Counted from the stretch's first letter, positions 32,994 to 42,752 are shown. The stretch: DNA of 64,000 nucleotides from Halobacteriovorax marinus (GCA_002163155.1 MAAO01000006.1:434001-498000); one strand, 5' to 3'. The notes: a model not told the origin generated them from the letters alone. Program-made: numbers and translations.

Positions 32994-35218
32994 TCTCTTA
33001 TTTCACTTATGGTGATCGTCTCGCCTAGGTTCTTTAATTCTCCCTTCTTATTTATAACAAAGTAAGCAGGGACTCCCACAAAGCCATTCTTTTTAAGCCA
33101 GTTTCCTATGACGACATCTCTCTTAGTCCAATCAGCGAGTAAGAGTTTTATATTCTTCTTTTCAACTAAGTTTTTAAATTTATCAGTATCGATAACGAGT
33201 CTCTCATTTACCTTACAGGTGAAGCACCATTTAGCAGTGAAGTCGATAAAGACTAGTTGGCCAGTAGAAGAATATTTTTTCATAGAATCTTCAGACCATT
33301 TCTCCCAAGCAAGACCTTTGGAATTCTTTTCGTTTAAGAGTTTTGAAGAGGAGTCTCCAACTGATGGAACAATTGGAGTCATGACAATATTTACAATTAA
33401 ACTCAAGTAAAGTATGTGAGAAATAGCTTTAATCACTTTAGATTTAGTGATGTGTTTTGCAAGATAGAAAGCGAAGAAACATAAGCTTAGGGCAATGTTT
33501 AGCTTTAACATAAGCTCCGTTGAGTCCTCAATTAAAGCTGAGTAAACATCCATTAACCATAGAGTTGTGAGAACTAGAGTTAAGCCTAAGAATTTTTTGA
33601 GCTTTTCCATCCACATACCAGGTTTTGGTAGAAATGAAATTGTGGAAGGAATAAATCCTGTTACTAAGAAAGGAAAAGCAAGACCTAATCCTACAAATAA
33701 AAAGACGAGAAATATAATTGAATTCGATGAAGTAAAAGCAAAGGTGAGTGCGGCACCTAGAAAAGGGGCTGAACATGGAGTGGAAAGAACAGTTGCAAGT
33801 ACACCTGAGAGAAAGTCTCCAAAGAAGCTATCTTTTGTTTTGACATCACCTAAGTGAGATCCTCCTGGAGTATTAAATTCAAATAGGCCAAAGAGATTTA
33901 ACGAGAAAATAAATAACGCAAAAATCATGACGAGTACAAAAGTTGGAGATTGTAATTGAAATCCCCAGCCAACTTGCTCGCCAGCTCCTTTAAATAGAAT
34001 AATTGTTAAAGCGAGTAGTGAAAATGTGGATAGGATACCTAGTGTGTAACTTAAATTATGTTTTAAAACTCTTGATCTATCTTCGTTTCTATTCTTAATG
34101 AGACTGAAGAGTTTTATAGAAATTACTGGTAGTACACAGGGCATGAAGTTTAGGATGAGTCCGCCAATAAATGCCAGCAGTAAATAAGAGAATAAACTTG
34201 TTTCCGACTCAGCTTTAGGGATCTCTGTTTTTACCTGCGTTTTAATAACACTCTTTGCCTCTAGAGGTTTTAAAAGTTCTGTGAATTTTTCAAACCTAGT
34301 GGCAGCAGTCAGAGAATAAGTATGAATATCATGTTCGATAATTTCAACTTTTCCATTCTCTGGATTCGCATAGAGAAATTTTAAAGTGTAAGGTTTCTTA
34401 AATTTTCCACTTAATGGAAGAGGGATCTCAGGTTCCATGTACTCGCCATCCCACTCGATAGTGTGTTTGGCGTAGAGATTATTTTTAGAGTCAATGAATA
34501 CTTTCTCTCTTACAAATGTGAAAGGGCCAGCAGGGTAGGGAGTGAGTAGGTTTTTCTCTAGATTAAATTTTCCTGGTTTCTCCAGAGACAGGTTGTAATA
34601 AAGAGTAAGTTTGTTTTCTTTATCGCCAACACTCTTAGCTAGTACAATATCTAAGTTTGAAGGGAAGTCCCTCTTGGCCGGAAGGTCTTTAAGTTGGTTT
34701 AGGAGAGTCGATTTTGATACCTCTAAAGTTGCTCCCTCAAGTTGTTCAATATTTCCATTTCTTATATTACCTGAAAAATTAATTTGTCCTGGAATACAGA
34801 TGTGCTTACAAACTAGCCAATTCGACTTGATCTTAAATGAGCCATTAGAGTATTTCTTTGGAAGTTTGAAAAAGAGTGAGTATTGCCCCTCGTAACCAAA
34901 GGCCAACATATTTCCTTCTTCTATATACTTCTTCGGAACTGGCCACTCTAACTCTTCAAGTGTTACCTTCTTTCCATCAATCTCGAAAAAGTACATTAGT
35001 GGGAGGCCAGCATCTCCTGGATTTTTCCAGTAAGTGTGCCAATGGGGATAATTTTTATAACTTAGAGATAGATAATTATCTGTACCATCATTAAAAGTTG
35101 ATACAGTTGCTTTTACTGGAAGATCTGGAATCACTTCTTTAGAGTTTGACGCAAATACAGAATTTGAAAAATTCAATAAGAGAGTCATTAAAAGTATTGG
35201 TATTAATTTTATTCCCAT
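32981..35218 (-). CDS. dsbD: DsbD-type thiol:disulfide reductase
   Basis: A protein of 745 residues. Signal peptide MGIKLIPILLMTLLLNFSNSV; then a periplasmic N-terminal domain (about 25-330) with W-C-K-H-I-C-I-P (GNSWLVCKHICIPG) of the DsbD/ScsB alpha type; then eight membrane segments with the redox Cys in FMPCVLPV and STPCSAPF; and a C-terminal thioredoxin domain with WCFTC (Cys665, Cys668). It passes electrons from cytoplasmic thioredoxin to periplasmic proteins. The ATG at 35218 has GGAG 7 bases upstream; an in-frame start 42 bases earlier is rejected. The large N-terminal domain suggests the ScsB-like branch more than classic DsbD. Confidence 0.85.
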   Translation of the reverse strand: MGIKLIPILLMTLLLNFSNSVFASNSKEVIPDLPVKATVSTFNDGTDNYLSLSYKNYPHWHTYWKNPGDAGLPLMYFFEIDGKKVTLEELEWPVPKKYIEEGNMLAFGYEGQYSLFFKLPKKYSNGSFKIKSNWLVCKHICIPGQINFSGNIRNGNIEQLEGATLEVSKSTLLNQLKDLPAKRDFPSNLDIVLAKSVGDKENKLTLYYNLSLEKPGKFNLEKNLLTPYPAGPFTFVREKVFIDSKNNLYAKHTIEWDGEYMEPEIPLPLSGKFKKPYTLKFLYANPENGKVEIIEHDIHTYSLTAATRFEKFTELLKPLEAKSVIKTQVKTEIPKAESETSLFSYLLLAFIGGLILNFMPCVLPVISIKLFSLIKNRNEDRSRVLKHNLSYTLGILSTFSLLALTIILFKGAGEQVGWGFQLQSPTFVLVMIFALFIFSLNLFGLFEFNTPGGSHLGDVKTKDSFFGDFLSGVLATVLSTPCSAPFLGAALTFAFTSSNSIIFLVFLFVGLGLAFPFLVTGFIPSTISFLPKPGMWMEKLKKFLGLTLVLTTLWLMDVYSALIEDSTELMLKLNIALSLCFFAFYLAKHITKSKVIKAISHILYLSLIVNIVMTPIVPSVGDSSSKLLNEKNSKGLAWEKWSEDSMKKYSSTGQLVFIDFTAKWCFTCKVNERLVIDTDKFKNLVEKKNIKLLLADWTKRDVVIGNWLKKNGFVGVPAYFVINKKGELKNLGETITISEIRESLN

Positions 35219-35363
35219 GTGTGGGCTCCAGTTAAAAAAGTATTTAATCAATATTATCAAATTATCGTTATTTGCCCACGAAAGTTAATAGATATTTACG
35301 TAAATTTGCTAAAAATTGACAATTCTAGTGTTAAAATAGCTAGAAAGAGCGAGGTTTTATAAT

Positions 35364-36152
35364 ATGAGTCGAAATTTTCCTAAATCAATAGTGTGTATTA
35401 CTGAAGAAAGCGTTGAGGTTTTATACGCCCTTGGCTTGAGTGAGCTTATAGTGGGTGTCTCATGTTATGTGAAAAGACCTGAGAGCGCGAAATCTAAACC
35501 AACGGTTTCAACCTTCACTGATGCCAATCTAAAAAAAATTATCGCCCTAAAACCAGATCTTGTTCTTGGCTTTTCTGATATTCAAAAAGACATTGCAAAA
35601 GATCTTATTGGGGCGGGACTCAATGTTTTCATTACAAATCAAAGAAGTATTGAGGATATTTTAGATTACATATTAATGCTTGGAAACCTAGTTGGAAGCG
35701 GTGAAAAAGCGAAAGAGTATGTGAACGATTTAGAAAATAAGCTTAATTGGGCCAGAGAACGAGCTGCTAAGTTTAAAAGAAGGCCAAGAGTCTATATAGA
35801 GGAGTGGGATAATCCTCAAATTTGTGGAATAGAGTGGTTTAGTGAGATTGTTGAAATTTGTGGAGGAGATGTCATTCACAAGGATAAGAGTAAATCGTCT
35901 CTAGCTGCTGATCGAATTATTGAAACTTCAGACATCGCTGCAGGTAATCCCGATGTTATTTTGGCCTGCTGGTGTGGCAAGAAGGTTCAGATGGGGACAA
36001 TTCTAGAAAGAGTGGGTCTCGAAGAGGTAAATGCTATAAAGAACCGAGATGTTTATGAACTTGAACCTGAAATTTTCCTTCAGCCTGGACCTGCTCCAAT
36101 TGTTGATGGGATCGATATACTTCTTGAAATCTTTGGAAAATTACAGCTTTAA
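35364..36152 (+). CDS. BtuF-like binding protein without signal peptide
   Basis: A protein of 262 residues of the BtuF/FhuD-type binding-protein fold: PKSIVCITEESVEVLYALGL, VGVSCYVKRPESAKSKP, ALKPDLVLGF, the long linking helix DYILMLGNLVGSGEKAKEYV, and PDVILACWCGKKV, DRDVYELEPEIFLQPG. These proteins normally carry cobalamin or iron-siderophores to an ABC importer, but this one begins at MSRNFPKSI with no export signal and no ABC genes lie nearby. GAGG is 9 bases upstream, so the start is credible. It may act in the cytoplasm; Cys residues in ACWCG could bind a metal. Confidence 0.65.
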   Translation: MSRNFPKSIVCITEESVEVLYALGLSELIVGVSCYVKRPESAKSKPTVSTFTDANLKKIIALKPDLVLGFSDIQKDIAKDLIGAGLNVFITNQRSIEDILDYILMLGNLVGSGEKAKEYVNDLENKLNWARERAAKFKRRPRVYIEEWDNPQICGIEWFSEIVEICGGDVIHKDKSKSSLAADRIIETSDIAAGNPDVILACWCGKKVQMGTILERVGLEEVNAIKNRDVYELEPEIFLQPGPAPIVDGIDILLEIFGKLQL

Positions 36153-36160
36153 CCTCTTTA

Positions 36161-36180
36161 GCCTGACTGTCTAGTCGGGC
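36161..36180 (+). terminator. Hairpin after the BtuF-like gene
   Basis: GCCTGACT, loop GTCT, AGTCGGGC (36161-36180; one G-T pair). It begins 9 bases after the stop. The T run is poor (ATTTACT), so it is at best a weak intrinsic terminator. Confidence 0.45.
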
Positions 36181-36273
36181 ATTTACTCCACATTTCTCAA
36201 TTTTTCCCTAAACATTTTAGTTCATTAACCGATTAGTAGTGGACGATTAAGGTTTAAGTGTAAGGGTTAACCT

Positions 36274-36993
36274 ATGAATACGACCATGAAAACAGTTTCT
36301 ACATTATTATTTTTAACACTTTTTGCATCTTGTGATTTGATGTCTCACATCGAGGATAGGGCTGAAGTGATAAACCACCATGAAGATCAGATTCTTAAGT
36401 TATCTAAGGAAAGTCGTGATCAACGTATGGAAATATCCAGATTAAAGACTGCGATCATGAGTTTAGAAAGTAAGAATCAATATTTAAAAGTTCAGCTTAA
36501 AGAAATCAAAGAAGGGAAGCCAAAAGCTAGAGAAATTGCTTCTGTTAGAGCTCTTCCTAAAGGAAATGACCTTGTTAAATTTGATGTCTATAAGTGGAAG
36601 CCTGGTCAAATTCTAGCTGTTGCAGAAAAAGAGTTTACTCTTAAAAACTTTGAAAAATCAGCACAGTTTTTTAACACTTTCAAACACCAATTTCCTGGTG
36701 ATAAGAATCTTGACGATCAATTTCTATTTCAAGCAGGTGTTGCTTCTTTTGAGTCTGGAAAACATTATGACTGGGCCGTAAGTAACTTTGAAAAATTAGT
36801 AGAGGCCTATCCAACTTCTAAGTTTTATAGAGGATCAAAATTATGGATGGCACTTGCAAATTTAAAATTAGGTCATGACGACAAATTCTTTAGCGCAGTT
36901 GAAGAGTTTAGAATGAAATATAGAAATACTCCTGAATGGAAAATACTGAGTACACATTATGAAAAAATCGTACAGCGCCACAAGAAAAATTAA
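36274..36993 (+). CDS. CpoB/YbgF-like TPR lipoprotein
   Basis: A protein of 239 residues with lipobox F-A-S-C at Cys20, a coiled-coil region (about 27-80, LSKESRDQRMEISRLK), and a C-terminal TPR region (about 110-235): ILAVAEKEFTLKNFEKSAQFFN, GVASFESGKHYDWAVSNFE. This order, coiled coil followed by TPRs, matches CpoB/YbgF, which links the Tol-Pal system with peptidoglycan synthesis; YbgF itself is not a lipoprotein in E. coli, and no tol gene is near. Alternatively, BamD-like. The 3' end overlaps the FecR-like gene by 35 bases. Confidence 0.55.
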   Translation: MNTTMKTVSTLLFLTLFASCDLMSHIEDRAEVINHHEDQILKLSKESRDQRMEISRLKTAIMSLESKNQYLKVQLKEIKEGKPKAREIASVRALPKGNDLVKFDVYKWKPGQILAVAEKEFTLKNFEKSAQFFNTFKHQFPGDKNLDDQFLFQAGVASFESGKHYDWAVSNFEKLVEAYPTSKFYRGSKLWMALANLKLGHDDKFFSAVEEFRMKYRNTPEWKILSTHYEKIVQRHKKN

Positions 36994-38155
36994 TATATTT
37001 TTCTTAATTGCTACATTGTTAGTTTCTTTTACTTCTTTTGCTGATTCGCCAGAGTTGATGGTTCGAGCAGTTAAAGGAAATGCTTTTCTTGTTTCAAAAG
37101 GAAAGACTGTGACTTTAAAACCTGGGGATCATATTTATGATTTTCAAGAGGTTTTTACAGAAGTAGGCGGACAAATTAGTGTTGCAAATTTCAATGATCA
37201 AGTTTTTCATCTCGCTGGAGGTGGAAATATTCGCGTTCTTAAAGGTTTAATTGAACTTCAAAATGGTTACCTTTGGTTAGAATCTATTGCTAAAACTGAT
37301 TCTGAATATCAAATACAAACGCCGAATAGCAGAATTCTATTTACTGAGGGAGAGGCGATTATTGATTTTGATAATAGTAGTGGAAAGTCTCAGGTTCTTG
37401 TTCTTCAAGGAAGGATTGAGTTTGGAAATCTCTTTCAAGACTTTTTAAGAACTGAAGTTTCAGCAGGGAAGTTTTCATTTATCTCAAAAGATTATGAAAG
37501 TGGTGCCCCTAGAAATCCAACTCCGGTTGGAAGAAATACTTTTTCAAAAGTCCAAGCACTCTTTGACAAGCCAAAGATTGAAAAGAAAAGAAGTATTAGT
37601 ATTAAGCAGGTAGATTCTATTCTTGCACAAGAAGATACTGCTTCGAAAGTTCATGCCACTGCGAAGTCTCGTGGAATTGCCTCTGTGTCAAGTGCAGCTG
37701 CCATGGAGCCAATAGATGAACCTGTAATGACAACTGAGAGTAAGTCTACGACAAATGAATCGGGAATTATCTATATAAGACCAAAAGTTAGAAATCATTC
37801 GAAAGATACGATGCTTTTAAACTATCATTCTAAAAATATAACAAAGTTTAAATTGAAGAAAGTTAAAAAGAAGTTTAAACCAAGTTACGAAAAGAAGTCT
37901 GGTGTTAAAATTTACGTCTTTGGCCGCAAAGGCATGAAATCAAATAATGCCGTTGCTTCCAAGTCTAAGCTCAAGTCGCGAGGAACCAGAGCTCCTGCTT
38001 CCGTTGGAACAGCTCCAGCGGTTAAGCTTAAAAAGGATGTCTTTGAAAGCTCCCTCATTAAAGAGTACAAAAAACAACTTCGCCACTCAAAAGAAGTTAA
38101 TAGTCTTATTCAAGAATTAAAAAGCTATGATCAAGACTACAAACAAGCTTACTAA
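36959..38155 (+). CDS. FecR-domain secreted protein
   Basis: A protein of 398 residues with signal peptide (MKKSYSATRKINIFFLIATLLVSFTSFA). Residues about 35-160 match the FecR domain: AVKGNAFLVSKGKTVTLKPG, a G-D-x-I-x-x-x-x-E/V-x-T-E step (DHIYDFQEVFTEVGG), GLIELQNGYLWLES, QTPNSRILFTEGEAII. The rest is Lys/Ser-rich low complexity and ends in a charged helix. There is no sigma factor or TonB receptor beside it, so the classic FecR role is unlikely; such proteins in other Bdellovibrionota-type genomes are structural or signalling. Start at 36959 lies inside the preceding gene (35 bases). Confidence 0.65.
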   Translation: MKKSYSATRKINIFFLIATLLVSFTSFADSPELMVRAVKGNAFLVSKGKTVTLKPGDHIYDFQEVFTEVGGQISVANFNDQVFHLAGGGNIRVLKGLIELQNGYLWLESIAKTDSEYQIQTPNSRILFTEGEAIIDFDNSSGKSQVLVLQGRIEFGNLFQDFLRTEVSAGKFSFISKDYESGAPRNPTPVGRNTFSKVQALFDKPKIEKKRSISIKQVDSILAQEDTASKVHATAKSRGIASVSSAAAMEPIDEPVMTTESKSTTNESGIIYIRPKVRNHSKDTMLLNYHSKNITKFKLKKVKKKFKPSYEKKSGVKIYVFGRKGMKSNNAVASKSKLKSRGTRAPASVGTAPAVKLKKDVFESSLIKEYKKQLRHSKEVNSLIQELKSYDQDYKQAY

Positions 38156-38158
38156 CTG

Positions 38159-38199
38159 CACCAATTAAAGAAAATTGGTGTAGTGGTATTAGTCCACTA
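38159..38199 (+). terminator. Two tandem hairpins after the FecR gene
   Basis: First stem CACCAATT/AATTGGTG (38159-38166 and 38173-38180, 8 perfect pairs), second stem TAGTGG/CCACTA (38181-38186 and 38194-38199) with TATTAGT loop. No long T run follows the second. Terminator or RNA-stability element at the operon end; also the boundary before guaB. Confidence 0.45.
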
Positions 38200-38283
38200 T
38201 TTGAATCAAGAATAGACAAATTAGTTTGACCTAACGGCACACCTCGTAAGTCATTCCACCTCGAATTCTTTCGACTTTTAAGT

Positions 38284-38289
38284 TATAAT
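38284..38289 (+). promoter_or_regulatory. TATAAT -10 upstream of guaB
   Basis: Perfect TATAAT at 38284-38289, 40 bases before the guaB start, in an otherwise uncoded 170-base gap. No strong -35 is seen at the usual distance. Confidence 0.4.
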
Positions 38290-38328
38290 TTCAACAGTTT
38301 AATCAACCATTCATTCTTTGAGGTATCC

Positions 38329-39795
38329 ATGAGTAAATTATCTCCTAAGCCAGCTTTGACTTATGACGATGTTCTTCTTAAACCAGGTTATTCCGAAATC
38401 CTTCCGTCCGATGCAATTGTATGTTCAAAGTTTTCAAAAAATATTGATCTCAATGTTCCAATTGTATCCGCTGCTATGGATACAGTTACTGAAGGAAGAT
38501 TTGCCATCGTAATGGCCCAGCAAGGTGGGATTGGTGTTATTCATAAAAATATGTCACCAGAACTACAAGCGAATGAAATTCGTAAAGTTAAAAAGTTTGA
38601 AGCCGGTATGGTTCTCGACCCCGTCACAGTTTCACCTGAGGCGACCTTGTCAGACGTCTTTCAATTGGCAAAAGACAGAAAAGTGACCGGAATGCCAGTT
38701 GTAGATAATCAAAATATTTGTGTTGGTATTATCACAAGTAGAGATACTCAGTTTGAAAATGACCTAACTAAAAAAGTTAAAGAGATCATGACTAAGAGAG
38801 AGGATCTCATTACAGCGAAGAGAGGAGTCAATCCTGGTGAAGCTCAAATGCTTCTTCACAAACATAGAATCGAAAAACTTCCCGTTGTGGATGATAAAGG
38901 TCGCTTGGCCGGTCTTATTACCATAAAAGATATTATGAAGAAAAATGATTTTCCAAGTTCGAATAAAGATCGTTTTGGAAGATTAAGAGTCGCTGCTGCC
39001 ATGGGTGTAGGACAAAAAGAATTTGACCGCGCTATAAGGTTAGTAGAAGCAGGTGTTGATGCACTTGTTGTTGATACGGCCCACGGACACTCAAAAGGTG
39101 TTATCGACATGGTTAAAAGACTTAAAGATACTTTCGCGGAAGTTGATATTGTGGCCGGAAATGTGGCCACGGCTCAAGCATGTATTGATTTAGAAGCGGC
39201 TGGAGCAGATGCTGTAAAAGTAGGAATTGGGCCAGGGTCTATTTGTACAACAAGAGTTGTCGCTGGAATTGGCGTCCCTCAACTTGCAGCTGTGATGGAA
39301 TGTGCTGAAGCTTGTAATAAACTAGGTATTCCCATGATTGCTGATGGGGGAATTAAATATTCTGGTGATATTGTTAAGGCAATTGCAGCCGGAGCATCCT
39401 GTGTAATGCTTGGTTCTCTCTTTGCTGGTTGTGATGAAACTCCAGGTGAGATGATTCTCTATCAAGGAAGGCATTTTAAAGTTTATAGAGGTATGGGTTC
39501 TCTTGGTGCTATGGCGCTCGGATCAAAAGATCGTTACGGGCAAGGTGCAGTTGAAGAAATTCAAAAACTTGTACCAGAAGGTATAGAAGGACAGGTGCCT
39601 TATAGAGGTCCACTTGCTTCAAATATTTATCAAATGATTGGTGGCCTCAGGTCTGGTATGGGATATGTCGGAGCAAAGACTGTATATGAATTACAAGAGA
39701 AGGCTGAGTTTATTCAAATAACAGCGGCCTCTTTAAAAGAGTCTCATCCACATGATGTGATGATTACAAAAGAAGCACCAAATTATCAAAAGTAG
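38329..39795 (+). CDS. guaB: IMP dehydrogenase
   Basis: A protein of 488 residues that oxidises IMP to XMP, the first step to GMP. The catalytic loop is [18 protein letters not shown] with the nucleophilic Cys, preceded by [10 protein letters not shown], and [12 protein letters not shown]; the flap is [17 protein letters not shown]. Residues about 95-205 hold two CBS repeats ([18 protein letters not shown] and [18 protein letters not shown]). Length is normal. It is 12 bases upstream of guaA, so the two form the guanine-nucleotide operon. Confidence 0.95.
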   Translation: MSKLSPKPALTYDDVLLKPGYSEILPSDAIVCSKFSKNIDLNVPIVSAAMDTVTEGRFAIVMAQQGGIGVIHKNMSPELQANEIRKVKKFEAGMVLDPVTVSPEATLSDVFQLAKDRKVTGMPVVDNQNICVGIITSRDTQFENDLTKKVKEIMTKREDLITAKRGVNPGEAQMLLHKHRIEKLPVVDDKGRLAGLITIKDIMKKNDFPSSNKDRFGRLRVAAAMGVGQKEFDRAIRLVEAGVDALVVDTAHGHSKGVIDMVKRLKDTFAEVDIVAGNVATAQACIDLEAAGADAVKVGIGPGSICTTRVVAGIGVPQLAAVMECAEACNKLGIPMIADGGIKYSGDIVKAIAAGASCVMLGSLFAGCDETPGEMILYQGRHFKVYRGMGSLGAMALGSKDRYGQGAVEEIQKLVPEGIEGQVPYRGPLASNIYQMIGGLRSGMGYVGAKTVYELQEKAEFIQITAASLKESHPHDVMITKEAPNYQK

Positions 39796-39807
39796 AAAAG
39801 GAATATA

Positions 39808-41370
39808 ATGAAAAGCGACAAATTAGGACAAAGGCAAATATGGATTGTGGACTTCGGTTCACAGTACACTCAACTCATCACTAGAAAGTCTCGAGAACTC
39901 GGCTATTCTGGTGAGATTATTACTTTGAAAGAATGTAGAGAATTATTTGAGAGTGGGAAAACTCCAAAAGCGTTAGTACTAAGCGGTGGTCCGCAATCAG
40001 TTTTTGATGATGAGACGGATTACTCTTTTATCTTTGATCAAAAAGAATTACCAATTCTTGGTATTTGTTACGGTATGCAATTACTTGGTAAATATTTTGG
40101 AGGAGAAGTTGAAAAGGGTACCATTGGTGAATATGGTCATGCTGAAATTCAATTTGATTCAGCTTTTGAAAATTGTCCTGAAAAAGTAAATGTTTGGATG
40201 AGTCACTCAGATCATGTTTCAAAAGTTCCAGCTGATTTCAAAACAGTTATAGAAAGTCATAATGGGCTAGTGGCAGGAATTCAACATAAAGAAAGAAAAA
40301 TTCTAGGGCTACAATTTCATCCTGAAGTAGATCATTCAGATCATGGAAAAGATATTCTCAATCACTTTTTTAAGAATATAGCTTCTCTTAAAGGAGATTG
40401 GACTGCTTCTGAAATGTTAAAAGAAGCGATGGAACTTGTCTCATCAGTAGGGGATAAGAAAGTTCTCTGTGCTTTTTCTGGAGGGGTTGATTCTCTAGTT
40501 GCAGCTACTCTTGCTCATAAAGTACTTGGTGAGAATCTATACTGTTTCTTTATTGATAATGGTCTTCTTCGTCCACAAGATATGGGCCATATTAAAATGT
40601 TACAAGAGAAGACTCCTCTCAATATCGAAATTGTTGATGTGAAAGATTTCTTTCTTGGAAAATTAAAAGGTCTTGATGAACCTGAAGATAAGAGGAAAAT
40701 GATTGGTCGAACTTTCATTGAAGTCTTTGAACAAAAAGTTCATGAATACGAAAATAACCATGGCATTAAATTTGACTATCTTTTACAAGGTACACTCTAT
40801 CCAGATGTTATTGAATCTTTTTCTCCCCATGCAGCTGATGGTAAATCTGTAACGATTAAGTCCCATCACAATGTGGGAGGGCTTCCTGAGAGAATGAAGT
40901 TAGAGCTGCTTGAGCCGCTTAGATATCTTTTTAAAGATGAGGTAAGAAAGTTAGGTGAAGAGCTGTCACTAGACTACGAATGGGTACATAGACACCCATT
41001 TCCAGGACCTGGTATTGGAATTAGAGTTCTAGGCGAGCTTAAACCAGAATCAATTTTAAAAGTTCAAGAATCAGATCAAATTCTCTTTGAAGAGTTACAT
41101 AGTCAGGGACTCTATCAGTCAACTTGGCAGGCACTAACTGTTCTTCTTCCTGTGAAAACGGTAGGAGTAAAGGGAGATAAGAGGGCCTACGAAGAAGTGA
41201 TTTGTCTTAGAATGGTAAATAGCAGTGATGGTATGACCGCGACTTGGTCTGATATGCCTCATGAATTTTTAAGTAAAGTGAGCTCTAGAATTACAAATGA
41301 AGTGAAAGGTGTGACGAGAGTAGTTTATGATATTACTTCTAAGCCGCCTGGAACAATTGAGTGGGAATAA
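39808..41370 (+). CDS. guaA: GMP synthase (glutamine-hydrolysing)
   Basis: A protein of 520 residues that aminates XMP to GMP. The N-terminal amidotransferase has LVLSGGPQSVFDD, GICYGMQLLG with the nucleophilic Cys and FHPEVDHSD; the ATP-pyrophosphatase domain has CAFSGGVDSLVAATL (SGGVDS P-loop), LLQGTLYPDVIES and KSHHNVGGLP; the C-terminal dimer domain ends KPPGTIEWE. AAGGA precedes the ATG. It is last in the guaBA operon and is followed by a hairpin. Confidence 0.95.
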   Translation: MKSDKLGQRQIWIVDFGSQYTQLITRKSRELGYSGEIITLKECRELFESGKTPKALVLSGGPQSVFDDETDYSFIFDQKELPILGICYGMQLLGKYFGGEVEKGTIGEYGHAEIQFDSAFENCPEKVNVWMSHSDHVSKVPADFKTVIESHNGLVAGIQHKERKILGLQFHPEVDHSDHGKDILNHFFKNIASLKGDWTASEMLKEAMELVSSVGDKKVLCAFSGGVDSLVAATLAHKVLGENLYCFFIDNGLLRPQDMGHIKMLQEKTPLNIEIVDVKDFFLGKLKGLDEPEDKRKMIGRTFIEVFEQKVHEYENNHGIKFDYLLQGTLYPDVIESFSPHAADGKSVTIKSHHNVGGLPERMKLELLEPLRYLFKDEVRKLGEELSLDYEWVHRHPFPGPGIGIRVLGELKPESILKVQESDQILFEELHSQGLYQSTWQALTVLLPVKTVGVKGDKRAYEEVICLRMVNSSDGMTATWSDMPHEFLSKVSSRITNEVKGVTRVVYDITSKPPGTIEWE

Positions 41371-41385
41371 ATTAAGAAAAATATA

Positions 41386-41410
41386 GGGTAAGCATTAATA
41401 CTGCTTACCC
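41386..41410. terminator. Bidirectional hairpin after guaA
   Basis: GGGTAAGC (41386-41393), 9-base loop, GCTTACCC (41403-41410): 8 perfect pairs. It lies between the convergent guaA and DUF3943 genes, preceded by AAGAAAAATATA. Followed by AAATTACTT, so the T run is weak on the plus strand; on the minus strand TATATTTTTCTT follows and fits better. Confidence 0.55.
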
Positions 41411-41426
41411 AAATTACTTGTGAGTA

Positions 41427-42530
41427 TTAAAATTTAAATTCGATTCCAATTCCAATGAAACCACTATCATTTTCTCTATGTTGATCGTTAGAACCTGCAC
41501 TAGCTGGTTGAGTGAAAAGATAAGTTCTTGAACTTTTCATTATATCATTATCAAAGAGATTATTTATTCCATCTAACATGGCTCCTGCTGGATTCATTAC
41601 TGCCATGGCAAATCCGCCAAACCCTTTTGAACCAAAAAGCTCTCCATCATTTTCTTTAATTTTTTCACTCATCTGAAATAGAGCTTCTCCCATGAGTGAA
41701 CCAATGATTGGAGTGATAAGTAGGTCTTGGATTGAAGGAGTTTCTGCAACTGCTTCGAAACCATATTCCCAAAAGACGGTAGACATGAAAACACTGTAAC
41801 CAAATGATTGTGTTCTCGTTAAGCCGGCGTGTCTCGCCACTGTATAATAGGCAGCACCAGAAATCGGGTGACCAATATAATTAATGACCCAGTCATCTTT
41901 ATCTACAACGGGACCTTCTTTAACATTTTCTTTCCATTTACCTATGAGTCCAGCATCTTTAATACTGTCTTTGTCCCACTTTGAAACTGATTCTGGTAGC
42001 ATCCAGATAAGTCCAATCGCTGCGGCACCAATTGCTGTGAAGTTTCTTGTTTGCTCCACCATTTTTCTTTGTTTATCACTTAAGTTGTCTAGGGAGATAG
42101 GCATTCTATATTGATCATCTACAACGACTATAGATGTATAAGGACTTTTTGAATCTTTAATACAAAGCTTATTAAGCTCAGAACTTGGTACATCTCCTCT
42201 TCTAGCAAGAGTTGCTTGCAGAGAGTGACAGCCTTCTTGATCTCTAGTATCAACAGTTATAACTTTTCCTTGTCCAAACATTCGAGCTTGTTTTTGTTTA
42301 AGCTCTTCTTCATTTCTCATATCTTCTTGAATTTCATTCCAAGCTTCTTTTGAAATAAATCTCGAGACTGGATTCATAAGCCAAGGATCAATCTGTCCTT
42401 CTTCTAATTCAGTAGTACTAGTTGTTTGAAAATAATCGATAGGTTTAAATTCAATTTTCTCAGCGGCCAAGAGATTCATTGGAGCTGAAGTTAATAAGAC
42501 TAGAGATAGAAAGATAGATTTTAAGTTCAT
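41427..42530 (-). CDS. DUF3943 secreted/outer-membrane protein
   Basis: A protein of 367 residues with signal peptide MNLKSIFLSLVLLTSAPMNLLAAE. The DUF3943 pattern is clear at about 210-285: WVINYIGHPISGAAYYTVAR, SFGYSVFMSTVFWEYGFEA, ETPSIQDLLITPIIGSLMGE. The C-terminus ends in GFIGIGIEFKF, with a terminal Phe as in outer-membrane proteins. Two Cys (QEGCHSL, LNKLCIK) are in the N-terminal half. Function of the family is unknown; it has been grouped with outer-membrane-associated proteins. AGAGGAA precedes the ATG. Confidence 0.7.
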   Translation of the reverse strand: MNLKSIFLSLVLLTSAPMNLLAAEKIEFKPIDYFQTTSTTELEEGQIDPWLMNPVSRFISKEAWNEIQEDMRNEEELKQKQARMFGQGKVITVDTRDQEGCHSLQATLARRGDVPSSELNKLCIKDSKSPYTSIVVVDDQYRMPISLDNLSDKQRKMVEQTRNFTAIGAAAIGLIWMLPESVSKWDKDSIKDAGLIGKWKENVKEGPVVDKDDWVINYIGHPISGAAYYTVARHAGLTRTQSFGYSVFMSTVFWEYGFEAVAETPSIQDLLITPIIGSLMGEALFQMSEKIKENDGELFGSKGFGGFAMAVMNPAGAMLDGINNLFDNDIMKSSRTYLFTQPASAGSNDQHRENDSGFIGIGIEFKF

Positions 42531-42669
42531 AGTTTCCTCTTAATAATTAAATAGATTTCTCCCATTGTAGAGAATTAGAGCTCACTTATGTGTAAGTTTG
42601 AAAGGATTTCAGTGGGTGTCCAATATCTAGTCAAAAGAACTCTCAAAATAGACAATGTTTATAGTCTAA

Positions 42670-42752
42670 GTGCTTAATATTAGAGGGAGCTCTCCGCTGG
42701 GAGTACTTGAGTTGTAAGTAAAGGCAATGGCCTCACTATCCGATAAGTCTTT
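42670..42752 (+). other. Structured leader upstream of the lipoprotein glycosyltransferase gene
   Basis: The 222-base gap between divergent genes (42531-42752) holds possible stems just before the ATG at 42753: CTCC/GGGAG around 42691-42704 and GGC/GCC around 42724-42732. There is no Shine-Dalgarno in front of the ATG. I tried and could not match it to any riboswitch class. It may be leader RNA, promoter or neither. Confidence 0.25.

Noticed and set aside
35316-35337. TTGACA/TAAAAT promoter before the BtuF-like gene
   Set aside because: The spacing is only 10 bases, too short for a sigma-70 promoter.
42531-42752. Cyclic-di-GMP or other known riboswitch before the glycosyltransferase gene
   Set aside because: Conserved cores of the classes I could test by eye are absent.
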